From assembly GCA_003501565.1 (NCBI GenBank), contig DNPC01000606.1, positions 1 through 6,377 on the forward strand: DNA of 6,377 bases, written 5' to 3'. The notes under the pieces were generated by a model. It did no database searches, had not been told where the DNA came from, and saw only the letters and a list, made by a program, of their open reading frames with translations. Below, piece by piece: positions 1 to 5,356 of the stretch. How positions within the stretch are numbered: position 1 is the first letter of the stretch; each line of letters opens with the position of its first letter. The translations under genes and the position numbers were made by a program. This stretch comes from Planctomycetaceae bacterium. GTDB taxonomy: Bacteria > Planctomycetota > Planctomycetia > Pirellulales > Pirellulaceae.

Positions 1-54
1 GGTATGCCCTTCGTGTATCCGTTCGATTCGCGTTTGTTGCTGTTTGGTAAACAT
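1..54 (-). CDS. Possible 5' end of a gene running off the left edge
   Basis: On the minus strand an ATG at 54-52 opens a frame that stays open to the window edge and reads MFTKQQQTRIERIHEGHT (18 codons). The frame has a TGA about ten codons upstream of this ATG, so the ATG is the natural start. An AAGAG that could serve as a weak ribosome binding site lies about 9 nt upstream. The polar, glutamine-rich and charged composition looks like a genuine N-terminus, but 18 residues are too few to recognise a family. The same DNA is also open in plus frame 1 up to a TAG at 178-180, where the translation looks less protein-like. If real, the gene is divergent from the acetyltransferase at 355, and 55-354 is a shared regulatory spacer. 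Confidence 0.3.
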   Translation of the reverse strand, partial: MFTKQQQTRIERIHEGHT

Positions 55-79
55 CAGAAAGCTCTTACTCGCTTTGCTA

Positions 80-93
80 ATTCAAAATTGAAT
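80..93. repeat. 14-bp AT-rich palindrome (ATTCAA-AA-TTGAAT)
   Basis: This is a perfect 6-bp inverted repeat around a 2-bp centre, about 26 bp upstream of the possible minus-strand start at 54. The size, symmetry and position suit a binding site for a dimeric regulator of that gene. That role is inference, and short AT-rich palindromes also arise by chance. Confidence 0.3.
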
Positions 94-134
94 GTGACTT
101 GTTGCGTCGGAGGTAATAGACGCTCTTCATTCCG

Positions 135-170
135 ATTGGTTCACGAAAAATCTGTTTTCTTTGAACCAGT
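135..170. repeat. Strong imperfect hairpin in the 55-354 spacer
   Basis: TGGTTCA at 137-143 pairs perfectly with TGAACCA at 162-168. Inside this, GAAAA at 145-149 pairs with TTTTC at 155-159, leaving a 5-nt loop (ATCTG) and a small internal loop (C against TT). One A-T pair and one wobble extend the outside. The result is about 12 to 14 paired positions within 36 nt, the clearest secondary structure in the gene-free stretch 55-354. No terminal T-run follows, so a simple intrinsic terminator is unlikely. A transcript leader element, a protein site or a remnant of a small inverted-repeat element are possible. I saw no other strong structure in 171-354. Confidence 0.45.
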
Positions 171-354
171 GCATATTTAGATGCGTTCGACGGCGAGTTT
201 ATTTCATCTCGCTCAGGAAAAACTTTGCCACGTCCCGCACAGAAGTCAAACGAATCCGCCGCGGCATTTGTACTCGCAGGATTTCGGAAACGTCCAAGAT
301 CGTACAATGCGATGACGAAGACCCAAGCGAAGATGAAATCCATGAACCAACTCG

Positions 355-912
355 ATGAACATGAATCCAAGTGAAACGGCCTTTCGTTTGGCCACGCCGG
401 AAGACCGCGAACAGATCCTCTCCGTCCACCGTGATGCTTTTGGTGAAGAAGGCAAGATCATTTCCTCGCTCGTAGCCGAGATGTTCGACGATCCAACGGC
501 AGAACCAATCCATTCATTCGTTGCCGAGCACGGCGATGCGATTGTTGCGCACGTGCTCTTCACAGCAGTGCGAATCGAAACACGCGAAGTATCCGCACAG
601 ATACTCGCTCCACTTGCGGTCGCGTCCAAACATCAAAAGAGCGGACTCGGCACGAGGCTTGTCAACGAAGCACTTACCCAACTCGAACCGCAGGGCGTCG
701 CCTTGGTCTTTGTCCTTGGCTACCCCGACTACTACTCGCGATTTGGCTTTGCTCCGGCCGGCGTGCAGGGCTTCGACACTCCCTATCCCATCTTGCCGAA
801 GAATGCCGATGCATGGATGGTCAAGGAACTACAACCGGGAGCGATAGAAAGCAACGAAGGAACTGTTCGCTGCTGCACCGCTCTCGATCAACCTCAGTAT
901 TGGCAAGAGTGA
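355..912 (+). CDS. GNAT family N-acetyltransferase (YhbS-like)
   Basis: A 185-aa protein of the GNAT fold, expected to transfer an acetyl group from acetyl-CoA to an amine on an unidentified small molecule or protein in the cytoplasm. The N-terminus (FRLATPEDREQILSVHRDAF, about residues 10-29) is the usual first strand and helix. Residues 84-104 carry motif A, with LAPLAVASKHQKSGLG providing the Q/RxxGxG pyrophosphate-binding loop at 94-99. LGYPDYYSRFGF at 121-132 is the signature of the YhbS-like subgroup. Length is normal and the gene looks intact. Starts at 355 and 361 are both possible, and neither has a clear Shine-Dalgarno. A TACAAT at 303-308 could be a -10 box, with no convincing -35. 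The stop lies 6 bp from the end of a convergent pseudogene. Substrate unknown. Confidence 0.9.
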   Translation: MNMNPSETAFRLATPEDREQILSVHRDAFGEEGKIISSLVAEMFDDPTAEPIHSFVAEHGDAIVAHVLFTAVRIETREVSAQILAPLAVASKHQKSGLGTRLVNEALTQLEPQGVALVFVLGYPDYYSRFGFAPAGVQGFDTPYPILPKNADAWMVKELQPGAIESNEGTVRCCTALDQPQYWQE

Positions 913-918
913 GCGCGG

Positions 919-1079
919 TCAGGACTGACTCTCGTCGCCAACGGAACCAGTGTCTTCCTCCACCGGATAGATGACGGGATCGGGCGGCATGTCAGGGTAA
1001 TACTCGCCGGGATGACCGGGTGGCAAATTGTCGGGCGCGGAATAGCCGGGGGAACGTGATACGGATGGTCAGGCGGCAA
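919..1079 (-). pseudogene. Frameshifted C-terminal tail of a proline-rich protein
   Basis: Read on the minus strand, the last 43 or so codons before a TGA at 919-921 give a convincing proline- and acid-rich tail, including APDNLPPGHPGEYYPDMPPD and PVIYPVEEDTGSVGDESQS. This frame has no usable start and meets a stop at about 1071. The neighbouring frame just upstream reads LPPDHPYHVPP, in the same style (PPDHPYHV against PPGHPGEYY). The two join if one base is restored to the run of five C (plus-strand G at 1048-1052). Upstream of 1080 both frames are stopped and no further homologous text is visible. I read this as the remnant of a longer gene that lost its 5' part and a base. The full-length family is not recognised, and such tails are common in secreted or envelope proteins. 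A sequencing error in the homopolymer could explain the frameshift but not the missing body. Confidence 0.55.
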
Positions 1080-1161
1080 TCACGGCCAAGTGTGGGTGTT
1101 TGAACTTCCGATATCATCGACCCTGAGGTGATGGATAGCAGATTGTGCGAGCTCTGTGGCT

Positions 1162-1270
1162 ACCTGGAGCCAGGTCGTAAGTTGCCAGATCCCACGGATC
1201 AACGCTGTTCTTAGGCTTTTCGCGACACGCTGGACTACGCAGACTGCGTTACGCACGTTGCGGATCCGTG
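1162..1270. repeat. Nested inverted repeats in the 1080-1320 spacer
   Basis: The gene-free stretch 1080-1320 holds three exact inverted repeats: ACCTGG-AG-CCAGGT at 1162-1175, ACGCAG-A-CTGCGT at 1237-1249, and CACGGATC at 1193-1200 paired with GATCCGTG at 1263-1270. The last pair encloses the second palindrome. This lies downstream of the DUF4440 gene, so it could form structure at the 3' end of that transcript or be part of a small RNA or mobile remnant. There is no T-run typical of an intrinsic terminator. I looked for integron attC core sites (RYYYAAC and GTTRRRY) and found no proper pair. Each repeat alone could be chance. Confidence 0.3.
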
Positions 1271-1320
1271 TGCAGGAAGGGGAGTGCTTGTGAATCCTTG
1301 TTCGAATCGTGGCGTTATTG

Positions 1321-1716
1321 CTAACCATTCGAGTTACGAATTTCGACAGCGTTTCGCCACTGTCCATCTTCCTTCATCCAGATGGAAATATATTTGCCGT
1401 TTACTGCATCGGATTCGGGGAGCTTCCAGTCCACGGTTCCGTAGACGTAACCTAGGTCACAGGAACTGCTCACGCGTGCTTCAGTCGGCTCCCAAGAAAA
1501 TTCGACACCGGGCATCGCCAGGAACTGCTTGAACATCGCCTTTTGGTTGTCACGCCCACGAATGGCTTGCATCTCAGGTGGGCAAACAAGAGCATCTACC
1601 ATCAGGTACTCCAAGGCTTCGTCGACTTGGCCTTTCTGAAACATTTCGCATAGCAGATTCTCAAGCCCCATCAACTCCTCAATTGCCTTCGATTGTTCTG
1701 GACTTAGCTCACTCAT
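1321..1716 (-). CDS. DUF4440 / SnoaL-like (NTF2-fold) protein
   Basis: A 131-aa protein with the cone-shaped NTF2-like fold expected of the DUF4440/SnoaL-like superfamily. The N-terminal helices (IEELMGLENLLCEMFQKGQV, then DEALEYLMVDALVCPPEMQA) lead to the loop IRGRDNQKAMFKQFLAMPGV. Near the C-terminus GKYISIWMKEDGQWRNAVEI is the typical strand, charged turn, G-x-W, strand signature. Members act as small enzymes, binding modules or accessory domains, and none can be named from the sequence. The frame is open further upstream to 1818, but that extension runs into the repressor gene in another frame and does not look like protein. The ATG at 1716 with GGGAAA 8 nt upstream is the better start. 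The gene follows the TetR gene after 62 bp in the same direction and is probably its operon partner and regulatory target. Confidence 0.75.
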   Translation of the reverse strand: MSELSPEQSKAIEELMGLENLLCEMFQKGQVDEALEYLMVDALVCPPEMQAIRGRDNQKAMFKQFLAMPGVEFSWEPTEARVSSSCDLGYVYGTVDWKLPESDAVNGKYISIWMKEDGQWRNAVEIRNSNG

Positions 1717-1778
1717 TGCAGGTTTCCCGTTTCTGATAGTTGGTTCACGAATTGATTTGGAATTTGCTGTGGCTCCCA

Positions 1779-2345
1779 TCACTCGCCGGTGAGAATCCTG
1801 GGAAGGTCTTTCTGCCATCTCTTGAAAGAATCGATTTTGCCGGTGCTCCGCGCGACGACCAAGCTCCCTTCGAATCGAACAACTGCGTCTTCGGCCCGCA
1901 ATCGTGCTTGCTTTGCGGTTGCTCCAGACTCGCGAGCAATTGCTGCAAAGCTTGAGATAAATGCCTCCATGATCTCAGCTATTCGCTCAGCGATGATGTC
2001 GCGTCCATCCGCCTCTTTGCCAACGGAGAGCGAATCTACCAGGCAGGATTTCATGCCGTCGTCGTAGTAGTCCCCAAGATTACGAGCGACTCTACGGATG
2101 CGAGTCTTAACGTCGCCGGATTCCCAAAGTGGTGCAAGGACCTCTTTGAACTCCAACTCAGTGAAGTCAACCACTGCCAAAGCAATGTCCTGCTTCCCAC
2201 CGGGAAATCGATGGTACAAGCTGGCTCGCTTCAAACCTGTCGCTTTCGAGATCATTGACAACGTTGCACCTTCAAAACCCTGGTCTCGGAACAGGGCTGT
2301 CAGCGCGAGCATCAGTTCGCGTTCGGAAATCTTCTCAGGAGGCAT
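1779..2345 (-). CDS. TetR/AcrR family transcriptional repressor (YxaF/LmrA-like)
   Basis: A 188-aa one-component regulator. The N-terminal DNA-binding domain covers residues 5-55: LALTALFRDQGFEGATLSMI, then SKATGLKRASLYHRFPGGKQ, the recognition helix with the diagnostic LYHRF, followed by DIALAVV. FPGGK after the recognition helix and the layout of the all-helical C-terminus resemble the YxaF/LmrA branch, whose members sense small hydrophobic ligands. The ligand here is unknown. Length is normal and no damage is seen. The ATG at 2345 leaves 11 bp to a near-perfect palindrome at 2357-2370, a typical position for autorepression. The gene is followed by the DUF4440 gene, forming a likely two-gene unit. 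It is divergent from the SEC-C unit, which could share the control region. Confidence 0.9.
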   Translation of the reverse strand: MPPEKISERELMLALTALFRDQGFEGATLSMISKATGLKRASLYHRFPGGKQDIALAVVDFTELEFKEVLAPLWESGDVKTRIRRVARNLGDYYDDGMKSCLVDSLSVGKEADGRDIIAERIAEIMEAFISSFAAIARESGATAKQARLRAEDAVVRFEGSLVVARSTGKIDSFKRWQKDLPRILTGE

Positions 2346-2356
2346 TCCATGAGTGT

Positions 2357-2370
2357 ACCGAACGATCGGT
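2357..2370. promoter_or_regulatory. Putative TetR-family operator (ACCGA-N4-TCGGT)
   Basis: ACCGAACGATCGGT has perfect 5-bp arms around ACGA, and the inner CGATCG is itself palindromic. ACCG/CGGT arms at this spacing are common for TetR-family operators. The site lies 11 bp upstream of the repressor start and just downstream of its candidate -10 box, where binding would block transcription. A related 8-mer, TCGTTCGG, present in this site on the minus strand, occurs again on the plus strand at about 2387-2394 and could be a weaker second half-site. Confidence 0.6.
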
Positions 2371-2398
2371 CAAATACAATGCCGGTTCGTTCGGGCAA
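2371..2398 (-). promoter_or_regulatory. Candidate promoter of the TetR gene
   Basis: On the minus strand a TTGCCC (2398-2393) and a TATTTG (2376-2371) are separated by 16 bp. The -35 matches well in its first three bases and the -10 is only moderate. The predicted transcription start would fall inside the operator palindrome, which fits autorepression. Promoters of these bacteria are poorly predicted by the E. coli consensus, so this is tentative. Confidence 0.3.
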
Positions 2399-2480
2399 TT
2401 ATCGCGAACCCTGGAGGCATCAGCGGGTCTTTACCATCAACACATTTTGAAACAGTGTCGAATAGTCAGGGAGCAAAACA

Positions 2481-2534
2481 ATGCGATACGAACACGAGTA
2501 CAACGAAGACCACTGCTTTCGAGTCCATGAGTAA
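2481..2534 (+). CDS. 17-codon leader ORF overlapping the SEC-C gene
   Basis: The ORF encodes MRYEHEYNEDHCFRVHE and ends with TAA at 2532-2534. It has the best ribosome binding site in this part of the window, AGGGAG at 2468-2473, 7 nt before the ATG. Its end overlaps the start of the SEC-C gene by 8 bp (ATGAGTAA), so terminating ribosomes could restart on that gene, which lacks a good site of its own. It may be a translational-coupling leader, a true micro-protein, or the shifted N-terminus of a formerly longer SEC-C protein. The peptide has no run of one amino acid that would suggest attenuation, though it is rich in Glu and His (five Glu, three His) and has one Cys. Confidence 0.4.
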   Translation: MRYEHEYNEDHCFRVHE

Positions 2535-2694
2535 ACGACGTCGCGGTTACCCATCAGAAACCCACGTCAAATGCAGAGTGCGAATCGTTCATTGCGATAA
2601 GCAACTTGAGGAAAAGCTCGGGCGCAACGATCCATGCCCCTGCGGCAGCGGACTCCGATTTAAACGATGTTGTCTAAAGTCGGGCCGCTTTTGA
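2527..2694 (+). CDS. Small SEC-C zinc-motif protein
   Basis: A 55-aa basic protein. Residues 32-49 are a full SEC-C motif, GRNDPCPCGSGLRFKRCC, with the metal ligands C37, C39, C48 and C49. This is the zinc-binding tail found at the end of SecA and in many small or multidomain bacterial proteins, where it serves protein or ribosome interaction. The first 30 residues (SKRRRGYPSETHVKCRVRIV) form a short basic domain that I do not recognise. The frame is open upstream to a GTG at 2353, but that stretch crosses the regulatory region and reads like noncoding sequence, so the ATG at 2527 is preferred. Translation probably depends on the overlapping leader ORF. The gene converges on the exported protein at 2801. 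Its role cannot be stated beyond zinc binding. Confidence 0.75.
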   Translation: MSKRRRGYPSETHVKCRVRIVHCDKQLEEKLGRNDPCPCGSGLRFKRCCLKSGRF

Positions 2695-2716
2695 TGGCTC
2701 CAATCGGGATGACTAC

Positions 2717-2773
2717 TTTTAGAGACAAAGACTGATTTTAGAGACAAAGACTGATTTTGGAGACAAAGCCTAA
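2717..2773. repeat. Three tandem copies of a 19-bp repeat
   Basis: The unit TTTTAGAGACAAAGACTGA occurs exactly at 2717-2735 and 2736-2754. A third copy at 2755-2773, TTTTGGAGACAAAGCCTAA, has three changes. The array fills the space between two convergent genes and is outside both coding regions. Units have no strong internal palindrome, no CRISPR-like spacers separate them, and the 19-bp period is not a multiple of three. It could be a slippage-prone minisatellite or part of a dispersed intergenic repeat family. Confidence 0.9.
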
Positions 2774-2777
2774 GGTC

Positions 2778-2799
2778 GGTGCTTCTCCGAAGCATACCA
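2778..2799 (-). terminator. Hairpin just after the exported-protein gene
   Basis: TGCTTC at 2780-2785 and GAAGCA at 2789-2794 pair perfectly across a 3-nt loop. GG/CC outside them extends the stem past a 2-nt bulge. On the minus strand the structure starts 1 nt after the TGA of the 501-aa gene. Downstream T residues are sparse, so it is a weak intrinsic terminator at best, but it could protect or end both convergent transcripts. Confidence 0.4.
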
Positions 2800-2800
2800 G

Positions 2801-4306
2801 TCAAAAGAGGCCTAACAATTCGACACCACGCTGCACCGCTGGGTTGTTTGGGCTGTTGGTTCCTTGCATGTAAACACTGGTCGCGGCGAGAATATGCGGA
2901 CGCCACTGGGAACTGATTCGGCGACACTCTTCGAACATGGCGATCGGAAATTTCATCTCGTGAGCATTCAGCGTTAGCCGACGTGCCATGCCGTGATGGG
3001 ACGCTTTAATGAAATCACGCGCTCCTTCGTCCGATTGTGTTAACGAAAACGTCAGCTCTGCCGCCTTGAGTGGTCCAGTGCGATCGTCCAAACGTTCCAA
3101 GAATCCTCGGGGCGGGAGCGCAGCGAATAGCTCAGCGATAGTTTCTTGATTGTTTCCAACCTGTTCAACTGCTTGCATCGTTGCAACGTCACCATCAAGC
3201 ATTCCGTCGCGCGACCTGACTTCCAACATAAATTCGGTTGTCCAAGAGAGCGCTTGAAGCATCGTCAAGTAGCGAGTCCGTGAATCAAGACACGTCACAA
3301 AGACGTGATGTAGCGCGTTGGCCGCCGTGTTTGAGTGGAGTGCGCGTGTACCTATCCTTCCGCCACGTTCAATCAACAGCATCAATTCAGCCCCGAGTAG
3401 GTGGATCGCATCCCAGACGGTTCCGGCCTTGATGCTGCCATCGATTAAGTGCTCGGCAACCCAATCATTGCTGTTCCACCATTTCCCCCGCTTCATGACG
3501 TCCAGTAACTCGATCGTTCGCTGCTTGTCCGCTTGGTGAGACGCCCAATTCACCGGCAGTTGATCGTGAGTTCTCTCTGCTCGCTCTACATTGTGCACGT
3601 AGGGTTGCCCGTCGAGGTTGTGGTCTTGCCGGTACATGTCGCGAATGATGTACCGCAACGTCGGCTCAGCATGATGCCAACCAATTGAGTTTAGCGATCG
3701 GCCCGCGTTGACAATTCCAATTGGAATGTGGCCTATGAAAAAGTTGTCACGGCAGGCGTAGGGAAGGATTTTTGCGTACGCCTGCTGCGGACCGAACGTT
3801 CTACTGATTGCGATGATGGCATGCTCAGCTTTCTCACGATCCATGCCCTTCATAGCAGCTTCGAATTCACCGACTGCATCGCCAGGCGCGGGCAAGGGCC
3901 CTTTGAGCGGCTGAACTTGCGATCGTCCAGAGCGTTCAAAACTCTCCTTCGCAGCGTCGATCGCCCAGAAGATCGGGAGCATGCGATCATCAGCTGAAAG
4001 ATCTAGCGACAGTTGGTGGGCGGCATGCATGAGATAAACGCTGTGATGTTCGTCACGCAAAACCCCGAACATAAAGACAGCAGCCAACAACTCGCGGTAT
4101 GGCACGCCGTTTGAAAACTCTGTTACCAACAGTTCTTGGCACTTCTTGCGTGGCGTACGATCAATCAGGCGGACAAGTCTCTCCGTCTCTTTATCCAAGC
4201 GAATTCCTTCGCTCGGCAATTGAACATCCGCAAAGCTCAACTGGCTTTGGCTAAGTGCCAATCCCCCAACGGAGATGGCAGATAGGAATTCACGTCTTGA
4301 AGACAT
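2801..4306 (-). CDS. Tat-exported histidine-rich protein of unknown function
   Basis: A 501-aa protein starting with a twin-arginine signal: SRREFL at 3-8, a hydrophobic stretch to about 23, and a plausible cleavage after SFA at 24-26. Tat export means the protein is folded in the cytoplasm, often with a metal or other cofactor, before export. The mature part looks all-helical, with repeated histidine pairs: H87-H88 and H94/H97 in DEHHSVYLMHAAHQLSLD, H193 in FIGHIPIG, H211-H212 in GWHHAEPTLRYIIRDM, H302, H324, H333-H334 and H437-H438. These could line a metal or heme site. The segment GHxxI...GWxxAEPxLR reminds me of questin-oxidase-like helical proteins and of uncharacterised planctomycete families, from memory only. 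The start is supported by AGAGGT at 4312-4317, 5 nt before the ATG. It stands alone as a transcription unit. The frame is intact. Confidence 0.8.
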   Translation of the reverse strand: MSSRREFLSAISVGGLALSQSQLSFADVQLPSEGIRLDKETERLVRLIDRTPRKKCQELLVTEFSNGVPYRELLAAVFMFGVLRDEHHSVYLMHAAHQLSLDLSADDRMLPIFWAIDAAKESFERSGRSQVQPLKGPLPAPGDAVGEFEAAMKGMDREKAEHAIIAISRTFGPQQAYAKILPYACRDNFFIGHIPIGIVNAGRSLNSIGWHHAEPTLRYIIRDMYRQDHNLDGQPYVHNVERAERTHDQLPVNWASHQADKQRTIELLDVMKRGKWWNSNDWVAEHLIDGSIKAGTVWDAIHLLGAELMLLIERGGRIGTRALHSNTAANALHHVFVTCLDSRTRYLTMLQALSWTTEFMLEVRSRDGMLDGDVATMQAVEQVGNNQETIAELFAALPPRGFLERLDDRTGPLKAAELTFSLTQSDEGARDFIKASHHGMARRLTLNAHEMKFPIAMFEECRRISSQWRPHILAATSVYMQGTNSPNNPAVQRGVELLGLF

Positions 4307-4350
4307 TGCTTACCTCTTTGAACATCCAAGAAACGTAGCCAGCACCCATC

Positions 4351-4392
4351 AACACACTCGCTCATTTTACGTTCCGATGCGAGGAGAGTGTT
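4351..4392 (-). promoter_or_regulatory. Inverted repeat around a candidate -10 box of the exported-protein gene
   Basis: On the minus strand TAAAAT (4369-4364) matches the -10 consensus at five of six bases and lies about 58 bp upstream of the ATG. No good -35 is found at 17 bp, although a TTGCAA occurs 21 bp upstream. AACAC (4351-4355) plus CTCGC (4357-4361) pair with GCGAG (4379-4383) plus GTGTT (4388-4392), so the candidate -10 sits in the loop of an interrupted inverted repeat. That would suit control by a dimeric regulator. Both parts are tentative. Confidence 0.3.
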
Positions 4393-4514
4393 GCAAAACT
4401 TCCCTGCCGAATCCAAAACCCTTTCGCATAAATCGCCAGCCCGAAACTGAGTAACGAGTCTCTATTGTCATCAATACGCTGGAGCCAGATTGCAAGGCAC
4501 CCACAGGGCCCGGT

Positions 4515-4553
4515 CGCTCGGCCCGCTGACTTGGTCCCACTCGGGCCGGAGCG
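4515..4553. repeat. GC-rich imperfect hairpin in the 4307-4692 spacer
   Basis: CGCTCGGCCCG at 4515-4525 is nearly complementary to CGGGCCGGAGCG at 4542-4553, giving 11 pairs with one bulged G and a 16-nt loop. The spacer 4307-4692 has no convincing gene on either strand, only this structure and the promoter region of the exported protein. The hairpin sits downstream of the minus-strand small gene, ending about 140 bp beyond its stop, and has no T-run in that direction. A 3' processing structure or small RNA are possible. Confidence 0.4.
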
Positions 4554-4692
4554 CTGCAAGCAACGCAATTGGCTTGGCTACCTTGTCCCAGATACATGTG
4601 CCCTAACTTCGAGTCTCGCCGCCCCCAACAGTCGCGGCAGCTCGGTGCATAGAGCAATAGCGGCAACGCTCTGGTCTCACCTTCAGCGCCTA

Positions 4693-4914
4693 CTACTGAT
4701 TCGCGGCAGGGTCTGGACTGACTCGATTAGCAGGGCTGACTGCCTTGGAAGCACGCATCTCGATGGGAGCATCGCATGGCTTCGCACGCGAAAGGGACAG
4801 CCCGAGAGCGTGGAGTTCTGCAGCGTCGCGAATACGTTGAGTAATTGCGGCACTCGACATGTCTGGCGTGACGTTTCGCTCAGAATCGCTGGTGTGCCCG
4901 GATGAACTACTCAT
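4693..4914 (-). CDS. 73-aa partner of the nucleotidyltransferase
   Basis: The ORF begins with an ATG at 4914-4912 inside the last codons of the nucleotidyltransferase gene (ATGAGTAG, 8-bp overlap), a standard sign of translational coupling. The protein has a low-complexity Ser-rich start (residues 1-18), an amphipathic helix at about 20-45 (SAAITQRIRDAAELHALGLS, then LSRAKP), and a polar tail. Helices of the form I-xx-R-hx-xx-AEL-xx-L-x-LSL-xx-A seem familiar from short proteins paired with nucleotidyltransferases in planctomycetes, but this is memory and not a database hit. It has no catalytic motif, so a binding partner or antitoxin-like role is the reasonable inference. An internal ATG at residue 19 is an alternative start. 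Confidence 0.6.
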   Translation of the reverse strand: MSSSSGHTSDSERNVTPDMSSAAITQRIRDAAELHALGLSLSRAKPCDAPIEMRASKAVSPANRVSPDPAANQ

Positions 4915-5356
4915 TTGTATCGAACCCAAGATTCTTGATGTCGATCAAGTCAATATCACGTGCGGCTGAACGCTTCATTGCAACTAAACCTTCGACTGAC
5001 ACGACACAGATCGGCAAGCCATCCCAGTCGAACCATTGCCGCCGTTGCCACGCCTGCATGTCTGGCTGCTTTGGGACAAGGAAGTCGACAATGCTGTAAC
5101 GAGCTCCCTCGACTTTGAGTACTCGATGCAAGTACGAATCTGAAAAAGTTATTCGAGAGGCCTCGTCCACAAATCCGGCTGTCTTAGCAAGTTCTTTCGC
5201 GCAGTCGAGTGACTCTGCATCGACGAGAAAATCAATATCTTTCGTAAAGCGTGGGAAGCCGTGAATGGCAACTGCCATGCCTCCGCAGAGCGCGTAACTG
5301 ACTTTCGCGTTGTTAAACAATCGGACAAGTGTTCGTAGTTCTTCTTCCAGGTTCAC
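4907..5356 (-). CDS. Small nucleotidyltransferase (DUF6036 / AbiEii-like)
   Basis: A 149-aa single-domain protein of the polymerase-beta nucleotidyltransferase superfamily. LCGGMAVAIHGFPRFTKDID (23-42) carries the GG of the nucleotide-binding turn, the conserved R36 and T38, and the metal-binding D40 and D42. IVDFL supplies a third acidic residue, D91. VVSVEGLVAMKRSAARDIDL (118-137) is the typical closing motif of this subgroup. All key residues are present, so it should be able to move a nucleotide onto an RNA or protein target. Relatives include AbiEii/MenT-type toxins and uncharacterised DUF6036 proteins. Start: GTG at 5356 with AAGGA at 5366-5362, 5 nt before it. It overlaps the small downstream gene by 8 bp. 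Its promoter must lie within the Ro60-like remnant at 5357-5775. Confidence 0.85.
   Translation of the reverse strand: MNLEEELRTLVRLFNNAKVSYALCGGMAVAIHGFPRFTKDIDFLVDAESLDCAKELAKTAGFVDEASRITFSDSYLHRVLKVEGARYSIVDFLVPKQPDMQAWQRRQWFDWDGLPICVVSVEGLVAMKRSAARDIDLIDIKNLGFDTNE

Noticed and set aside
77..370. Minus-strand ORF of 97 codons with a hydrophobic stretch
   Set aside because: Its start lies inside the acetyltransferase gene or 11 bp from it, codon use is not gene-like, and the sequence covers the hairpin at 135-170. No family resemblance.
1080..1367. Minus-strand ORF of 95 codons downstream of the DUF4440 gene
   Set aside because: It overlaps the end of the DUF4440 gene in another frame and its translation is low in protein-like features. 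More likely chance.
2717..2773. Tandem repeats as a small CRISPR array
   Set aside because: Units are directly adjacent with no spacers, only 19 bp long, and no cas gene is present.
2801..2860. GCCTAAC at the end of the exported-protein gene, similar to an integron attC core site
   Set aside because: It is inside the coding sequence, no matching GTTRRRY partner occurs at suitable distance, and other genes in the window lack such sites, so a cassette array is not supported.
4580..4630. TTCGAGTCTCGCCGCCCCCA, resembling the 3' end of a tRNA or tmRNA (possible attachment-site remnant)
   Set aside because: The preceding five bases do not pair to form a T-stem, the end is CAACA instead of CCA, and no acceptor partner is found upstream.
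4465..4905. Plus-strand ORF of 146 codons
   Set aside because: It runs antisense across the small nucleotidyltransferase partner, lacks a ribosome site, and its composition is untypical of protein.
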